Assembly: GCA_963070105.1 (NCBI GenBank)
Contig: OY718803.1
Location: forward strand, 1,327,501 to 1,391,500
Origin: Litomosoides sigmodontis
Lineage: Eukaryota; Nematoda; Chromadorea; Rhabditida; Onchocercidae
Direction of reading: 5' to 3'
Length of the DNA stretch: 64,000 nucleotides
The notes under the pieces were generated by a model. That model saw only the letters and a list, made by a program, of their open reading frames with translations. It had not been told where the DNA came from and ran no database searches. Shown here one piece after another: positions 31,536-44,520 of this stretch (the first letter of the stretch is position 1; each line of letters starts with the position of its first letter). A program made the position numbers and the translations under genes.

Positions 31536-33595
31536 ACATTTAGAGCAACACTTCGCACTTCGTTTATATTATCAGTGTGGAATGTTTTATTGATGCTCAT
31601 TACTTATTCCTAAATGACACATATGCATTTTTTAGTGATTACTCTCAGGAAGGTAATTAGTTCGTGTAAGTTATCAGTCTCTACCACTACAATAGTGATA
31701 GTAGCATAGCATCCTCTCCACACTTTCATATCAAATATGATAATCAAAACATTTTATCACTTATCATCTATTACTGGTGCAGTATGATTATGTCGTAACA
31801 GCGTTAGATCAATTTGCAAAACCTTTCGTTACACCATCATTTCATTCATCTATTACAATTAGAAAAAAGATGTATATTTTCCACTCACGTTGCACTGTTT
31901 TTCAATACCTACAATTAGACGTATGTTAAACGTAAAAAACATCAACGTAAACGTGACGTTATCTTTCCACTGCAATGCATCAACAACAATCATTTGTAAA
32001 AGAGTTTGACAATATTTGAAATTAATGAAGTTATCATTCTCTGATCTTCCTCCACCCCCTCCCCCATTACATCAGTCCCTTAGTTCGTTCTCTTCGCTCG
32101 TAAAAACTCAAATTTTTACTCCTATTTAACTCACTACCCACCACCCGTCACACCTGCAAGAACCCACCCTGCGCTAACGTAAGGTTTTGTCGGGGAATGC
32201 ACGGGTTTCCCCGTCTTCCCCTTCCCAAAAATTTCTAAGATGTGTGACAGTGCTCAAGCCTTACAACTAATGCCACACTATCCTTGCTGATAATTAAGAA
32301 ATGCTCCTGTAGCTAACACTTACCGGGATGGGAAAATCGTGGGAAAGTGATGAGAAGATATGGGAAATGATGAGAGTAGCAGACTAATAAGCAGTGGTAT
32401 TTCTCCAACTACAAAAGATAACGAATATATAATAAAGCTTGATTGGAATGCATGCAATCGTTCCACTTCTCGTTTCAAATTTTCAACATTCAAATTACAT
32501 CTTAATTTTTTCTCATTATAAAACTATCCTTCTTTTAAGCTACCATCCTTTCATTTAAAACTATCATTTTCAGTTATTTAAAACTTTTTCTCATTATAAA
32601 ACTATCTTCTATCTTCATCAATAATATATAATATTCAAATTTTTTTTTTGTTCACAGAAAAAAATTCGTCAACATGAAGTAATATATCCTCTGGCAATGT
32701 TGATAGGGAAATATTTGATCTAATATATACTTCATAGAGTAATTATTGAGATCGTGCAGACGATTAATTAGGTAAATATAAAACAAGTAGCTAACTAATT
32801 ATCAACTATTTGATAAGAACAAATTATTTATCAGTGCTGATTTATGATTGCCAAGTTCTTTAAATGCTAGTTGCATTAATTTTTTTTACGTAATAGCATG
32901 TTATTCAAACATTATCAATCATATTAAATTAAAAATTTTCACTTTCTAAGAATGGATTTCAAATAATTTATATTTTCACTTTAATTTCTTCAGGTTATTA
33001 ATTGAATGAGAAAGATTAACTGAAATTATCCAATTTTATAAATTCTACTAAAAATTTTCACTGTGGAACTAACTTCGATTTTTATAATTCATACTATCCA
33101 CATTTTTTTTTTCTCAAATTGTTTTTTTGTGCTAAGCTCATCTGCTCGAATTGATCATCTGATACTATTCCGGAAAATTATTGAAATATCGCAGCTACAT
33201 TTCAGGAGCATAACAGGACAAAAGATGATGGTGCTAGCAAAAGTAATATAATATCCTGAATTTTTTAAAATGCGTATATTTCACGGAATAATTGGTTTCA
33301 TGGCTCAAATAAATTTAAATTTTCAATCATCACAATGATATGAATGAAATGTTCGTTGGCAGTAAAAACTAATCAATATGATTAGTCAGTAAGAGAAAAT
33401 TAATTGATCAGCATGCAATAATAAATTATTTAATAAATAATGAATGAGTAAAAGAAAATGGTTAATATACAATTTAAAAAAATTGACCAACGCGTAATTA
33501 AAAATTAATTAATAATTAATGTAAAGTCAATGTATAATAACACTTATTAATTAATGTTATGTATACGTTAGTTAATATTACATTGTGATATATAT

Positions 33596-33617
33596 ATTAA
33601 TAATATATATTATTAAT
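33596..33617. repeat. Perfect 22-bp AT palindrome
   Basis: The 22 bases beginning ATTAATAATAT are identical to their reverse complement. It lies in a 150-base stretch of ATTAAT-type words (33480-33625). It may extrude a cruciform or mark an old inverted-repeat element, and nothing coding is nearby. Confidence 0.6.
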
Positions 33618-35553
33618 TAATGTATAATTGGGCTACAATCGAATTTCATTCTGCAATTGCTTAATTATTTTATGCCATAGGTCGCATGTAGTAATATCAA
33701 GTTTTTTTTGAATTTTAACATATCTGTTAAATATTATCATATCATTTCATTTAGCCATCATACTGCTAACCTGATATTTTTCCAAAGTATAATTAATTCA
33801 CTTCATGGTTGTTGTTATCAGTCATCACTTGTATTATTTCACTTCTTTCTGATGGCTGAGTTTTAAAATTCATTTTTGATAATTTTACCACTTGGGCTAT
33901 CATGCATGAGCAAATATGTGAATAGCAGAAATGATATCACTCTTCTCCGCCGGGATAAATACATTTTTAAATATATTTGAGAAGACTGACATCGAGAAAA
34001 AAAAGTACATCATTAATTGATTGATTTCACTCATTCAATGTTTTCATAATTTATAATTTTCGTAAAAAATGAGCAATTTTAGATCTCTTAAAGAAAATAT
34101 TTAATATAATGATGAAAGATTATGAAATTTATTGAAAAAAAAAGTTGTCCGCAATTTTCAAAACGGAAAATTAATGAAATTCCTCGACCATTCTAATTGG
34201 TTAATTTTTCACAGTCATCATACTACTTACGTAATACACGCATTTCAATATGTTAATTTTTTTTTTGAAATTTTCTGTTTTTCACAAAAGTCTTTTTTTT
34301 TTCAAAACTATAATGTTACGTCACGCTAAAATTTTAATATGCTTTATACAACTTTCATGTAAAAAAATGCTCCATTCGCATACCACATTTTCCTCATTTT
34401 AAAATTTTAACAATCACACGTCATCTAGTGCACCTCATCATCACCACCTATGAGAAGAAATGTCCCAGTACTGCAACGTAAGGACCAATTTGCTCAATTG
34501 ACATTTTATTTATATATAAAGTTAATGTTTAACAATTTAAATACATTTAATATCCACAAATTTCCCCTCTTCGCATACCTTCAATCTTCTCTTTCGTCAA
34601 TTTATTTTGACAATTTTCTACGAACGGTGGTCATGCCTGAGGAGCTGAGAATAACGCGAACTATACTGAGCTAAATTTAATTCAAAGATCAATTCACAAT
34701 TTTAAAAATTTTCTTTCTTCTTTCTATACTCTCCTCCGTTAACACTCACCTATTTTGGAGCAGACCATTGGTAGGATCGATGATTATGTCGAAAAAGAAG
34801 ATCGGAAGTAATCTCCATGCCTGCTTCCTTCTTTTAAAGGCACCCCTCAGAACCTCAGAATACCCCAAGCAATCCCTCAAAATCAAATCCATTTCAATCA
34901 GTGATAAACTGATAAACGATCGATCAAAACACCAACTTCTAAGTTTGCTTAGCATTTCTTACCATAGCATCGTTAATCATAGCCATTGAATTTATCTGTT
35001 TGTATATGAATTAAAAGTTTTAGAGTTTATTTAATTTACACACAATACAACATTAGCATTACCAGAAATCGCAGCAAAAACACTAAAAATCAATACAACA
35101 CATTATTTTCATTTGAATTCAAATTTACATAAAATAATCACACCTGTTAATTCACTTATACTTGAACACACCCAACATTTTAGAATTAAGCAATCACTTT
35201 TAATCTTTACTCCTTGTTACGTGTCCTTCTATGCATACACCAACTAGTGTTTATCCCAGACATTACTCCATTTCACCTTAATAGATCAACAACTAATGTC
35301 ACTAATACCAAAAACAATTAATCGATCAATAATTGTTTATGTATGAATAAAAATAATTTCAAAAATTTACTGGAAACATTTTATTGCTATTTTCAATTAG
35401 TTTAGGACAACACTAAACTGAGAAGCCATACCAAAACTATGCACTACTTCATACCAATAAGAAGTCCAAGCATGTACAAAAACCAAATGACCAGAAGTCA
35501 TCGGACACAATTCTTTCTCCAATTCATTCATTACGGATCATCCCATTGCGCAC

Positions 35554-35895
<342 letters not shown>

Positions 35896-35944
35896 TCAAC
35901 AATGCGCACCAGTCAAGAGAATAACAACATTGCGGCCACAACCG

Positions 35945-35952
35945 TTTTATAA
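35945..35952 (-). promoter_or_regulatory. TATA box of histone H4
   Basis: TTATAAAA read on the minus strand, about 80 bases upstream of the H4 start codon, in a locally GC-richer stretch. This spacing allows a short 5' UTR of roughly 50 bases, typical of histone genes. Confidence 0.65.
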
Positions 35953-36619
35953 GGCGTCGCTTGGCACGACCTCACCGGGAATCATTCAATATCGCACACA
36001 CACCTCCACCACCGCCTATTCCCTCCACATATTTTCGTCAAGTGACCAAGTTACCACCAGTTATTAGAACATGTAAAAATTGCTTGTGAGCTTTATGCAC
36101 TTCAACACATCTTCAAATGGGAATATCTCCCCCTCCTTTCCCCGCCCCTCCATAACCTAAACTCTTTCCACTTTAATTAATCCTCCGTAAAATACACTCA
36201 CCGCTTATGCATATGACACGTTCCAATTTCAATAGTAATAGATGAAAATAAATGAAACATATTTTTATTAATGTAAACATATTTATTAATGCAGTGACAT
36301 TCGAGATCAAAGCTGCGCGGCAGGTTCCCATCGTACTTTGTAATTAAATTAAAGAGCTTTATACAGACAATGGTAGCAGTGAGCTTAATTAGCGCATAAT
36401 AAATTGCATATGATCGAAGGGCAAGAGGTAGATGACGAAAATACATGAGAAATCCAACTATTGCCATAATTTTGACTTCATAACAAACAGAAAGTCGCTT
36501 ATGCATTGTATGAGAAGCATTTAAACTGTTCCGTCTACTTTACGCCACGAGGAAAATGGGCAACAGGTTGGGGTAGCTGTAGTCGATCATTACGAGAGAA
36601 CTGCATTTCCTTGCACTTC

Positions 36620-37000
36620 CTACGCTTTCTCAGCGGTCTTCTTTGGCAGCAGTACAGCCTGAATATTTGGCAACACACCACCTTGCGCAATTGTCACACC
36701 AGCGAGCAGTTTGTTCAATTCTTCATCATTGCGTACGGCCAATTGCAAGTGTCTTGGATTGATTCGAGTCTTCTTATTGTCACGCGCAGCATTCCCAGCC
36801 AATTCCAACACTTCCGCTGCTAAATATTCCAATACCGCAGCTAGATACACTGGAGCACCAGCACCAACACGTTCGGCGTAATTTCCCTTGCGCAACAAGC
36901 GGTGAATGCGTCCTACCGGAAATTGCAAACCAGCGCGAGACGAGCGACTCTTTGATTTCCCAGAAGACTTCGCCTTACCACCTTTACCGCGTCCTGACAT
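36620..37000 (-). CDS. H2A: Histone H2A
   Basis: An intronless 126-aa frame starting [20 protein letters not shown]. It holds the H2A signature [20 protein letters not shown] and the docking region ending [13 protein letters not shown]. It is canonical H2A and not H2A.Z or macroH2A: the C-terminus is the short KKTAEKA type and there is no SQ[EY] end. H2A dimerises with H2B, encoded divergently about 0.8 kb away. A TTTTCAG acceptor lies only 8 bases before the ATG (AG at 37009-37010), so the mRNA is probably trans-spliced or has a leader intron reaching back to the TATA box at 37261-37268. No canonical 3' histone hairpin is seen. Confidence 0.98.
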   Translation of the reverse strand: MSGRGKGGKAKSSGKSKSRSSRAGLQFPVGRIHRLLRKGNYAERVGAGAPVYLAAVLEYLAAEVLELAGNAARDNKKTRINPRHLQLAVRNDEELNKLLAGVTIAQGGVLPNIQAVLLPKKTAEKA

Positions 37001-37260
37001 AATTTAACCTGAAAACACCATTTATACAACCAGACTTTTCTTACAACTCCCCAGCGATCAACAACACTTCCAGAGAGTCTCACTACACTTTCACACAACG
37101 CATCACTTCTTCACCACCTTCCCCAGCTCACCAAAGCACTAGATAGCCAAACCTTTACCCGTTGCTAGCGCGTCATCGCACGACCCGACGCATCGCGACA
37201 TCACACTACCGCACCCTCACCACAACATCTGATTGCCAACCACTCCACCGTGCTTTCGCT

Positions 37261-37268
37261 ATTTATAG
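37261..37268 (-). promoter_or_regulatory. TATA box of histone H2A
   Basis: CTATAAAT on the minus strand, in the shared H2A-H2B intergenic region. It lies about 260 bases from the H2A start codon, consistent with a spliced leader or leader intron (acceptor at 37009-37010). Confidence 0.65.
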
Positions 37269-37358
37269 CTGGCAGCGAGCGCACTGCATCTGTTAGCCAC
37301 GCCCATTTCCATTGATAAAATAGGCGTGGCCTTGTGGTATGCAGCGCTCGATATTTTG

Positions 37359-37366
37359 TATAAAAG
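37359..37366 (+). promoter_or_regulatory. TATA box of histone H2B
   Basis: TATAAAAG on the plus strand, about 430 bases before the H2B start codon. A donor (GTAAGG at 37493) and an acceptor (CTTTCAG, AG at 37750-37751) between them suggest a 259-bp leader intron, or the acceptor may be a spliced-leader site. Confidence 0.65.
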
Positions 37367-37789
37367 GGAGTGGAGCACGCTGCCCGGATGGTTTGTTGGT
37401 GGCGACTGCAGCTGTCTCAGTGCAATTCGGGGTTTAGTGGTTGTAATGAGGGTTGCGGGTATTGCGACTGTCAAGAGGCAGTCGGTGGGTCGGTAAGGTT
37501 CGATTCGTTTCGATTTGGTTCGGTTGAAATAGGTGCATGCATGATTGTGATGACGTTTTGGCGTTCATTCGGTGTGTGAAGAAATGTGATTATGGGCTAC
37601 GGGCGGAGGATGGAACATTTCTTTCACGAAAGATTCCCAGATGCTTGACACTTACGTGAATTTGCCACTGATTTGATCCAACCAGATCACTTATCGTTTG
37701 CTCAAGTGAATAAGAGTATTGGTTGGTGTACGTCTGTGTTACTCCTTTCAGATCTCGTGTATTAGGCAGCCAAGATTTGCTAAGACGAT

Positions 37790-38324
<535 letters not shown>

Positions 38325-38660
38325 ATGTATTTTCACGTAATGCGTACTATATGTGTAGTGTGAAGCATTTTGGAAGTGATCTCATCACGATTTGGTAGGA
38401 ATAAGGTTTTCCAAGGTAGAAAAGAGCTTCACGAACTTATTTTCCGGGGACAATAGTGTCAGTATTTCAATTTTGCGGTTATGGTTTTTATTATAATGAA
38501 GCATACGTGACATTTAAGAATCTTGCACGTTGCATCATTGTTTCTCTCCAGAAGCCCTTTTTACATAGCAATATGCCAAATTAGTGTTAGCAGGGAGAAT
38601 TCGTCCTGTTTCTTGTGTTGATCAAACTTCATGTTGAATTTATTAATATGTACTGCAACG

Positions 38661-38666
38661 AATAAA
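38661..38666 (+). terminator. Polyadenylation signal downstream of H2B
   Basis: AATAAA about 340 bases after the H2B stop codon. It is the first canonical hexamer I find there, supporting a polyadenylated histone message. Usage is inference. Confidence 0.4.
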
Positions 38667-39269
38667 GCTGAATTGACAGGTGCTAGTTTTTAACTGAATA
38701 TATTACAGAGGATACATGAAGTAGGCACGAGTACTGCCCAGATAATTTTGAAATTCCTTTGCCATAAGCTACAGTACTGCATGTGAGGAAGTTGCTCCAT
38801 CCTTCTGAGAAGTAAAATAACGAAGTAAAAATAGGAGTAAGCTCAAACAGTACCATTGTGGTTTGCACGCGCGTTGAACCTGATACTTTTTTAATGGATA
38901 TTGATGGAGGGTGACAAAAGTGCAGAAGTATAGTACAGGTAATGCATTAATGGCTGTTCTTCAAAAATTCGTTATCAGGACACCGACCGGTAATTACATT
39001 TATTCGTTAGTATAGTTGGAGTACGGAACGGGAGATGTACTTTGGGGAATTTTAAGAAGACTTAATTGACTGGCCACTGTTGCAAATATAATGGATGGAT
39101 CAAGTGAGGATCATTGAGAGGAAGATGTACAGCAGAATCAAGGTGGAAAATGTTAACCATTACTATTACCGGTCGAAGTCATCACACAAATTTACTGAGT
39201 TGTTATAACAGATTAGTAGCCTAATCAATGGCAGTAACCGGATAACATCTTTTTGACAGAACCAAATAA
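38667..39269. other. Intergenic stretch between convergent H2B and H2B-like genes
   Basis: No coding exon is recognised. H2B (+) and the H2B-like gene (-) converge here, so both 3' UTRs should fall in this region. Confidence 0.5.
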
Positions 39270-39605
39270 TCAATAATACGGTGGTTGACTGGTAGCTGCA
39301 ACTCGACCAATTGTTTGATTGTGCGTCAAACGTACAGTGAATAAATAATACGTAGGAGGTTGTCGATAGTTTACGTTGATCGCATCCAATGCTGATCGTT
39401 GAAACATTGCATTGACAAATTGATTCATTAATTGTTGGGCTTGCATAACACTTACGCGATCCAGTGATTTCAATGCACCAAAAATTTGTGCCGAATAAGA
39501 TTTTGGCATTGTTGAATACGATGTATTTGAAGCAGTTTGATTCTTTCGACGTCGTTTTCTCGAAAATCGTAACTTCTTTCGTCGCGTTCTTCGTCCCCTT
39601 TTCAT
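39270..39605 (-). CDS. Highly divergent histone H2B-like protein with Arg/Lys-rich tail
   Basis: A 111-aa frame. The first 23 residues hold 15 Arg/Lys (MKRGRRTRRKKLRFSRKRRR...). From about residue 35 it follows the H2B fold: KSYSAQIFGALKSLD matches [15 protein letters not shown] of the canonical H2B nearby, LMNQFVNAMFQRSALDA matches [17 protein letters not shown], and FTVRLTHNQTIGRVAATS loosely matches [18 protein letters not shown]. The loop after alpha-1 is two residues shorter and the final helix ends in QPPYY instead of TKYTSSK. A TTTTTTCAG acceptor ends about 20 bases before the ATG. GTAAGT lies within the frame near the position of the intron in canonical H2B, but is read as codons here. 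Strong divergence and a protamine-like tail suggest a germline or sperm variant (inference). A longer overlapping frame (39166-39663) has no family resemblance. A leader exon may lie at 40063-40097. Confidence 0.68.
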   Translation of the reverse strand: MKRGRRTRRKKLRFSRKRRRKNQTASNTSYSTMPKSYSAQIFGALKSLDRVSVMQAQQLMNQFVNAMFQRSALDAINVNYRQPPTYYLFTVRLTHNQTIGRVAATSQPPYY

Positions 39606-39628
39606 ATGCGGTAAACATCGGAACTACT

Positions 39629-41165
39629 GAAAAAAGATTTTTTTTGGAAATATAACAATACAATATAATCTCGAATTTTAATTCTTTAATGATCTAATAA
39701 CGCAAAAATGTGTTAACAATAATTGCTTATTATTATTGTTATTATATATAAAATGAGTAATTGCCAAGACAGCAAATAAAATAAATTCAATTACTTCTTT
39801 CACTATTATCCAAACTTAGTTCTGTTTTCTTCTTACATCAACTTGAGGTGAACAATAGTTTTACACTCGCAATGTAAATGAGTATTGTATACTAAATTAG
39901 CATTATACACCTCAATATATGTTTCTCTTCCTGGAAATGCTACTCGTATAATATTAACCAAAAAATTATTGATAAAATTTTCCATGTTGGATAAAGCACT
40001 CTCATAGCACTCGGTACTTTTTTTCCCCTTCTATAGGAATACTATAAACAAATCATTCTTACCTCTTCCCCATGCACTCTTTTGATATCATCTACGGCTG
40101 CAATAATTCAGTTGTGCATTTCAAACAGTACCCACGTGAACGAGTCTTCTGATATTTTCACAGATTCTTCGAATCGTCAACTTCGAATAGATAGATGTAT
40201 TCCTCACCTATATATTCAGTTACAATCCATTAATTTAATGAAGAATTGCAGCACACAACGAAATAACGTAGTTAATACAGTAGCAGAACAAATTTTCAAT
40301 TCATCAAATTGCGAAAAAAGTGCTTTATAGATTGAATGAATGAGTATCCGTTGTGCAAATCAAATATCACTGGAAAAAGGAGCCAAAAAAAAGTACATTT
40401 TTCGAAACATTACAATACAAAATGTATGCTTACTTCTAACGTCTTCACTAAGTATATGTCAAACTAAAGAAAAAGAAAACATCACGGTTTATTGATTTCA
40501 CAAAAATTGAAGAAAACAGACAAGAAAGCGTAGATGTAAAAATAGTTTAATTAATTAATTAATTAATTCATTCATTCATATGAAATGAAAAAATAAGGAA
40601 TTCAACAGCTGTTTCATTGTTCTTTCAAAAATGTGCAAACAAAAAAACAGATTCGAGATCAAAAAGAGAAGAAAGAAGAAGGATGACGTAGAACAAGAAC
40701 TTGCAACTTAGATGTCACCTACTTCTCGTACGATAAATAGAAATGGTCAATTAAAATATCTGTTGACTTATAAGTGTAGCAGCTATCACTAGTTATCAAA
40801 CTAAGACTACTCATCACAACAGCTTTTCGTCATATAATTTGCAATGTATGAAATTCTTCAAAAACTAATCAATCTTTTTCATTGTTTCAATTGATGACGT
40901 AAAGTCTCATACGGTGTAGATGATAATGGTTAGAAGTTTACCAGCAAATTTTAATCAGTTTCGAGGAGTGTCTCTGTTCATCTGTGATTTTCCTAGGTGA
41001 AGTAAATATGTGGTCTGATAATATCAAAGTGATGATATGAGAAAAAAAAAACAACCGGGAGAAAGGTCAAATGACGGACCGTGCACAAAAAAAAACTAGC
41101 GTAGGCACTGGCGCTTAAATTAGCAAGGAGAGGGACTGTATAGTGTGCGTGTGCGTGTGCGTGTG

Positions 41166-41207
<42 letters not shown>

Positions 41208-44090
41208 TGACAAACAATGACCAGAGGCACACACTGAGGGACTGTATCAATATGCTCATTAGATAGATGAGCGAAACTTAAAATTATGTGAAAAAATTTA
41301 ACAATAAACATTTTGAAGTATTTTTATGAAATTATTCTATTCATAATTCAACAGGTTTCATTTTTGATATAAATTTATCGAGGGAAAAAAAACTTTTTGT
41401 TTCGTTTTTACAAAATAAAGCGACAAAATAATGCATCATACATTCACAAACTATTTTTAATTGTTGTATGAGCCAAACAAAAATGATATCCATCAATTTG
41501 TGTTGGTGATTCGACACGTACTATTACACTTAACGCAATTGAATTTTAATTAAAAGTTTTTTCATCTTACACATCGAAACAAGGTGGATTGTGAAGAAGA
41601 GAACTGGAAAAAAGTATCAATCAAATATTCCTTGTAAAAGTAGTAAAAAATAAAAAAAATCAACATTTTGTAACTACATTATTAATTTCATAATATTATT
41701 AATTGCTGAAAATTCAAACATTTCACTATAAAGCATGAGATAGGACTTCACTCCCTTACTTTAAATAATTTTAATTTAATTCTTTCATAATATTAAATTT
41801 ATATGAATGGAATCATCGATTAACAAACGAACATTACCTTACAATAATTCCAAAAATTCTACTTTTTCTTTTGTCTCAAGTTATTTGGAATTTGTAAAAA
41901 AAAAAACAATTGTCCAAAGATTGATCCGTTAAAACATAACAGATAAAACTATAGATCCTTAGAATAAAATTAATAAATTAAGCAAAACATTCCACATTCT
42001 CAAAAATCACATCAAAACAATGCGAAAAATTTGATTTCAATTTTTCTAATTTCAAAAAAAGACAAAAAGGAATAATGAATAAAGTTTGCTGTAATTATTG
42101 AATTATTTTATGTATTTATAAAGATCACACTTTCCTACTGGCAGCTCTCCTTCACTTACACTAAATTTACTACGTAATGGCTAAAACACCAGCCCAGTGC
42201 TGCATCCCTAATGCGTGCAATTTTTCTCTCTCCGTACTACTTTAACGAATGCTAATTAAATTGTTTGCTGAATTAATTTTTTGATTAATTATTAATTTGC
42301 CCCTCACAATGTGAGAAACAACATTCCTGCAAAAATTACGACTTTTAAATAAATTTAATTGCTCAAAAAGAAGTGCAAAGTTAAAATCTCTTAGACTAAA
42401 ATCAGTTAGCTATGACTATTCTTGCCATATTTTACTGCTAAAAAAATCCGCTACATTCTGTCCTCTTGGATATTTTTTACTAATTTCAAAATTGTAAACA
42501 TTTAATTTCGACCTTTCCCTTCTTCAAAAAAAAAATTTAATATTTCAGAAAATCTGCCAAATTTTTATCACACTTGTTAATTTATCACATTCTATTCGTC
42601 CTTGTTTTCTTTTTCTTTTTAAGAGACATTTCTCAGATCAATAAGGAAAAGATTTTCGTTTTCCGTTTTTTTTTTTTGAAAAACAATCTTAGAATTAAAT
42701 GACTAAAGCAATAATGGTAAGAAGTTATTTGCACATAAACTTCTTGCTGAATTTTGAATATCCGATTAATTACACTAACTTGTTATATCGACAGATAAAT
42801 AATCGATTAACTATTAACTGATAAAATACCACTTTTAATAACAAATAATTGATATACAAATTTATATAAATAATTATATTTATTTTTATATAAATAATTT
42901 ATATAAATACAAATAAATTTAATAACAATCTCAGTTAATAACAAATAGTCCGGTATTCCCTTGAGGATGTCATCCAGTTAACTTTCAAATATTCAAAACA
43001 AATAGAGCTAAAATTTCAAAAAAAAGTAATTTTACATATTCACACGTTTAATATCAAAAAGAAATGTAGCAATAACCTTTAATTATTCCAATTCATGTTT
43101 GCTTCAAGATTTCCCGGGATTTTTCAGGAGTTGGTCACTAATTACTTGGATAGCTGCACCAGTAATTTAATAATAAATGTAGTAACATTCTCTTTTCCTC
43201 CCTTCCTTCACTAATCGTTAATCAACGAGAACAAAGATAATCCAGGATTTACGTGTTCCCCCGGTCCCACTAAAAGGGACCGTCACATTTCGAGAAACAG
43301 TGCCCAAGAGATCTTGCCGCAGAGGTTACTACACTTACCCTCCCCTTCCCTCCCCCTCTCCCCACCCCCTTCTCCCCTGCTGGGAAAGACAACGTGAGAA
43401 AGGCAGCAATGATGGCAGCAGCGGATGCGTCTATCCGAGGGTTCACAGAATAACATGTCTTCGCTTTGCTTCTCTACCGCTAACTCTTTCCGGAATAACT
43501 CTTTGTGGATATCATCATCCTTGCCCGGGAAGACAGGGAGGACGAGAGGCGCAGAGAGAGAGAGAAGACTGAAGCAAAGGAGGAGAGAGAGATGGTAAGA
43601 GTGAGAGAAGGAAGGTGGAATTCTCGATAACAACTCCACCCTCCCGCTACCATCGATTTTCACACCGGTCGACGCATCGAGGAGAACTGTCATTCCGGCG
43701 GCGGGCACATCCCTCCCCTCTCGTCAACAACAGCAGCAATAGGGAAGAGCAGTGCAGCCTTGCCGACAAGAATGGTCGATATCGAGGTGGGAGGAGGAGG
43801 AGGAGAGCCAGGCAGTGGTATGTATGCCCGAGGGGAGTGCCCATCTCGCCATCTTAACTCCATCCCGACCCCCCCGCCCTCTCCCGATACTCCCTCCTCT
43901 CTCCATATCGCCTAGCAGCAGCTCTCGTACCGCACCACCACCACCACCACCAGCACAACATCACCTTCGACTCCACTCATACTTACTACCCCTTCCACCA
44001 CACCACCTCATCACCTTCCTGCACTGCTACCACAGTCACCGCCGCTCTTCTTCCTTCCTCTCATACATCATTACCAAGCCGTTCTATTCT
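39629..44090. other. Non-coding region upstream of the H2B-like and MADF genes
   Basis: It is AT-rich up to about 43200. Visible items are an isolated 35-base exon-like segment on the minus strand at 40063-40097 (acceptor TATTGCAG, donor GTAAGA), a TG microsatellite at 41139-41206, and AATTAATT runs near 40550 and 42840-42920. From about 43260 composition becomes GC-rich, leading into the MADF gene. No protein-coding exon is recognised. Confidence 0.55.
41139..41206. repeat. TG/CA microsatellite
   Basis: Mixed GTGTGC then pure (GT)n for about 68 bases. The Thr/His frames it produces on the minus strand are not genes. Confidence 0.95.
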
Positions 44091-44175
44091 ATTCAGGTGA
44101 GGTGAAAGCACACCTCATCATCTCCGAACTCTCCCATAGCTTCACCCTAACACCTTCCATCTGCACAATACAAGG
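43260..44175 (+). promoter_or_regulatory. GC-rich promoter and leader region of the MADF gene
   Basis: A roughly 900-base C/T-rich and CpG-containing block stands out from the surrounding AT-rich DNA. It ends with two good plus-strand donors, ATTCAG then GTGAGG (44097) and ACAAG then GTGCGT (44175). Either would splice to the acceptor TTTTGCAG at 44513-44520, directly before the MADF start codon, making this a plausible 5' UTR exon with promoter. Open frames inside it on both strands (for example 43283-43708 minus) are low complexity. Confidence 0.5.
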
Positions 44176-44520
44176 TGCGTGTCATTACGGTTTTGCGTTG
44201 CTATCTCATTTCTCATTTTCTACTTTATTACAATTTGCTACGGTACCACAAAAAGTCCTAGGATTTACAGTCACGTAATATAGTACTACTGAATAGGTCG
44301 GTCGAAAATAAGGAATATAGAATAGTTCAGCTTTGGTACGGCAGTTCATAAAGTGAAAATGCATGAACATGTTAAGTGGACATTGTCCAAAGATGCTAAA
44401 GATTGACAATTTAATTTTCAACTTCTACATTCAATTAATTAACGGACTGTCGATGGAGAGAATTTCATCATCATTTACTGATTAATGAACATATGATACG
44501 AGTGGATTTGAATTTTGCAG

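Larger units (their letters stand above)
30240..35553. other. Gene-poor AT-rich intergenic region
   Basis: I recognise no coding exon between the PP4 subunit gene and histone H4. Visible structures are a 34-bp tandem repeat at 31423-31535, a 7-bp GC stem (CGGGGAA...TTCCCCG) near 32193-32215, a duplicated TTTCTCATTATAAAACTATC near 32510 and 32586, and a perfect 22-bp AT palindrome at 33596-33617. Open frames here (for example 34746-34955) have no recognisable family. Confidence 0.6.
37261..37366. promoter_or_regulatory. Bidirectional H2A/H2B promoter with inverted GC boxes
   Basis: The core is nearly symmetrical: an outward TATA box at each end (37261-37268 minus, 37359-37366 plus) flanks an inverted pair, GCCACGCC at 37296-37303 and GGCGTGGC at 37323-37330. 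An ATTG (inverted CAAT) at 37311-37314 lies between them. The GCCACGCC type resembles binding sites of Sp/KLF zinc-finger factors, so the inverted pair probably drives both genes with equal strength. Factor identity is inference. Confidence 0.65.

Noticed and set aside
37495..37515. GGTTCGATTCG resembling a tRNA B box
   Set aside because: No A box, acceptor stem or anticodon arm could be built around it; it lies in the H2B leader region.
39166..39663. 165-codon minus-strand frame overlapping the H2B-like gene
   Set aside because: It resembles no family, whereas the shifted frame follows the H2B fold. Treated as an overlapping chance frame.
40063..40097. 35-base minus-strand segment with good acceptor and donor
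   Set aside because: No coding frame continues into the H2B-like exon (a stop follows the join). At most it is a 5' UTR exon, so it was not listed as coding.
43283..44105. Frames of up to 141 codons in the GC-rich block before the MADF gene
   Set aside because: Overlapping frames on both strands with simple-sequence composition; better explained as promoter and 5' UTR sequence.
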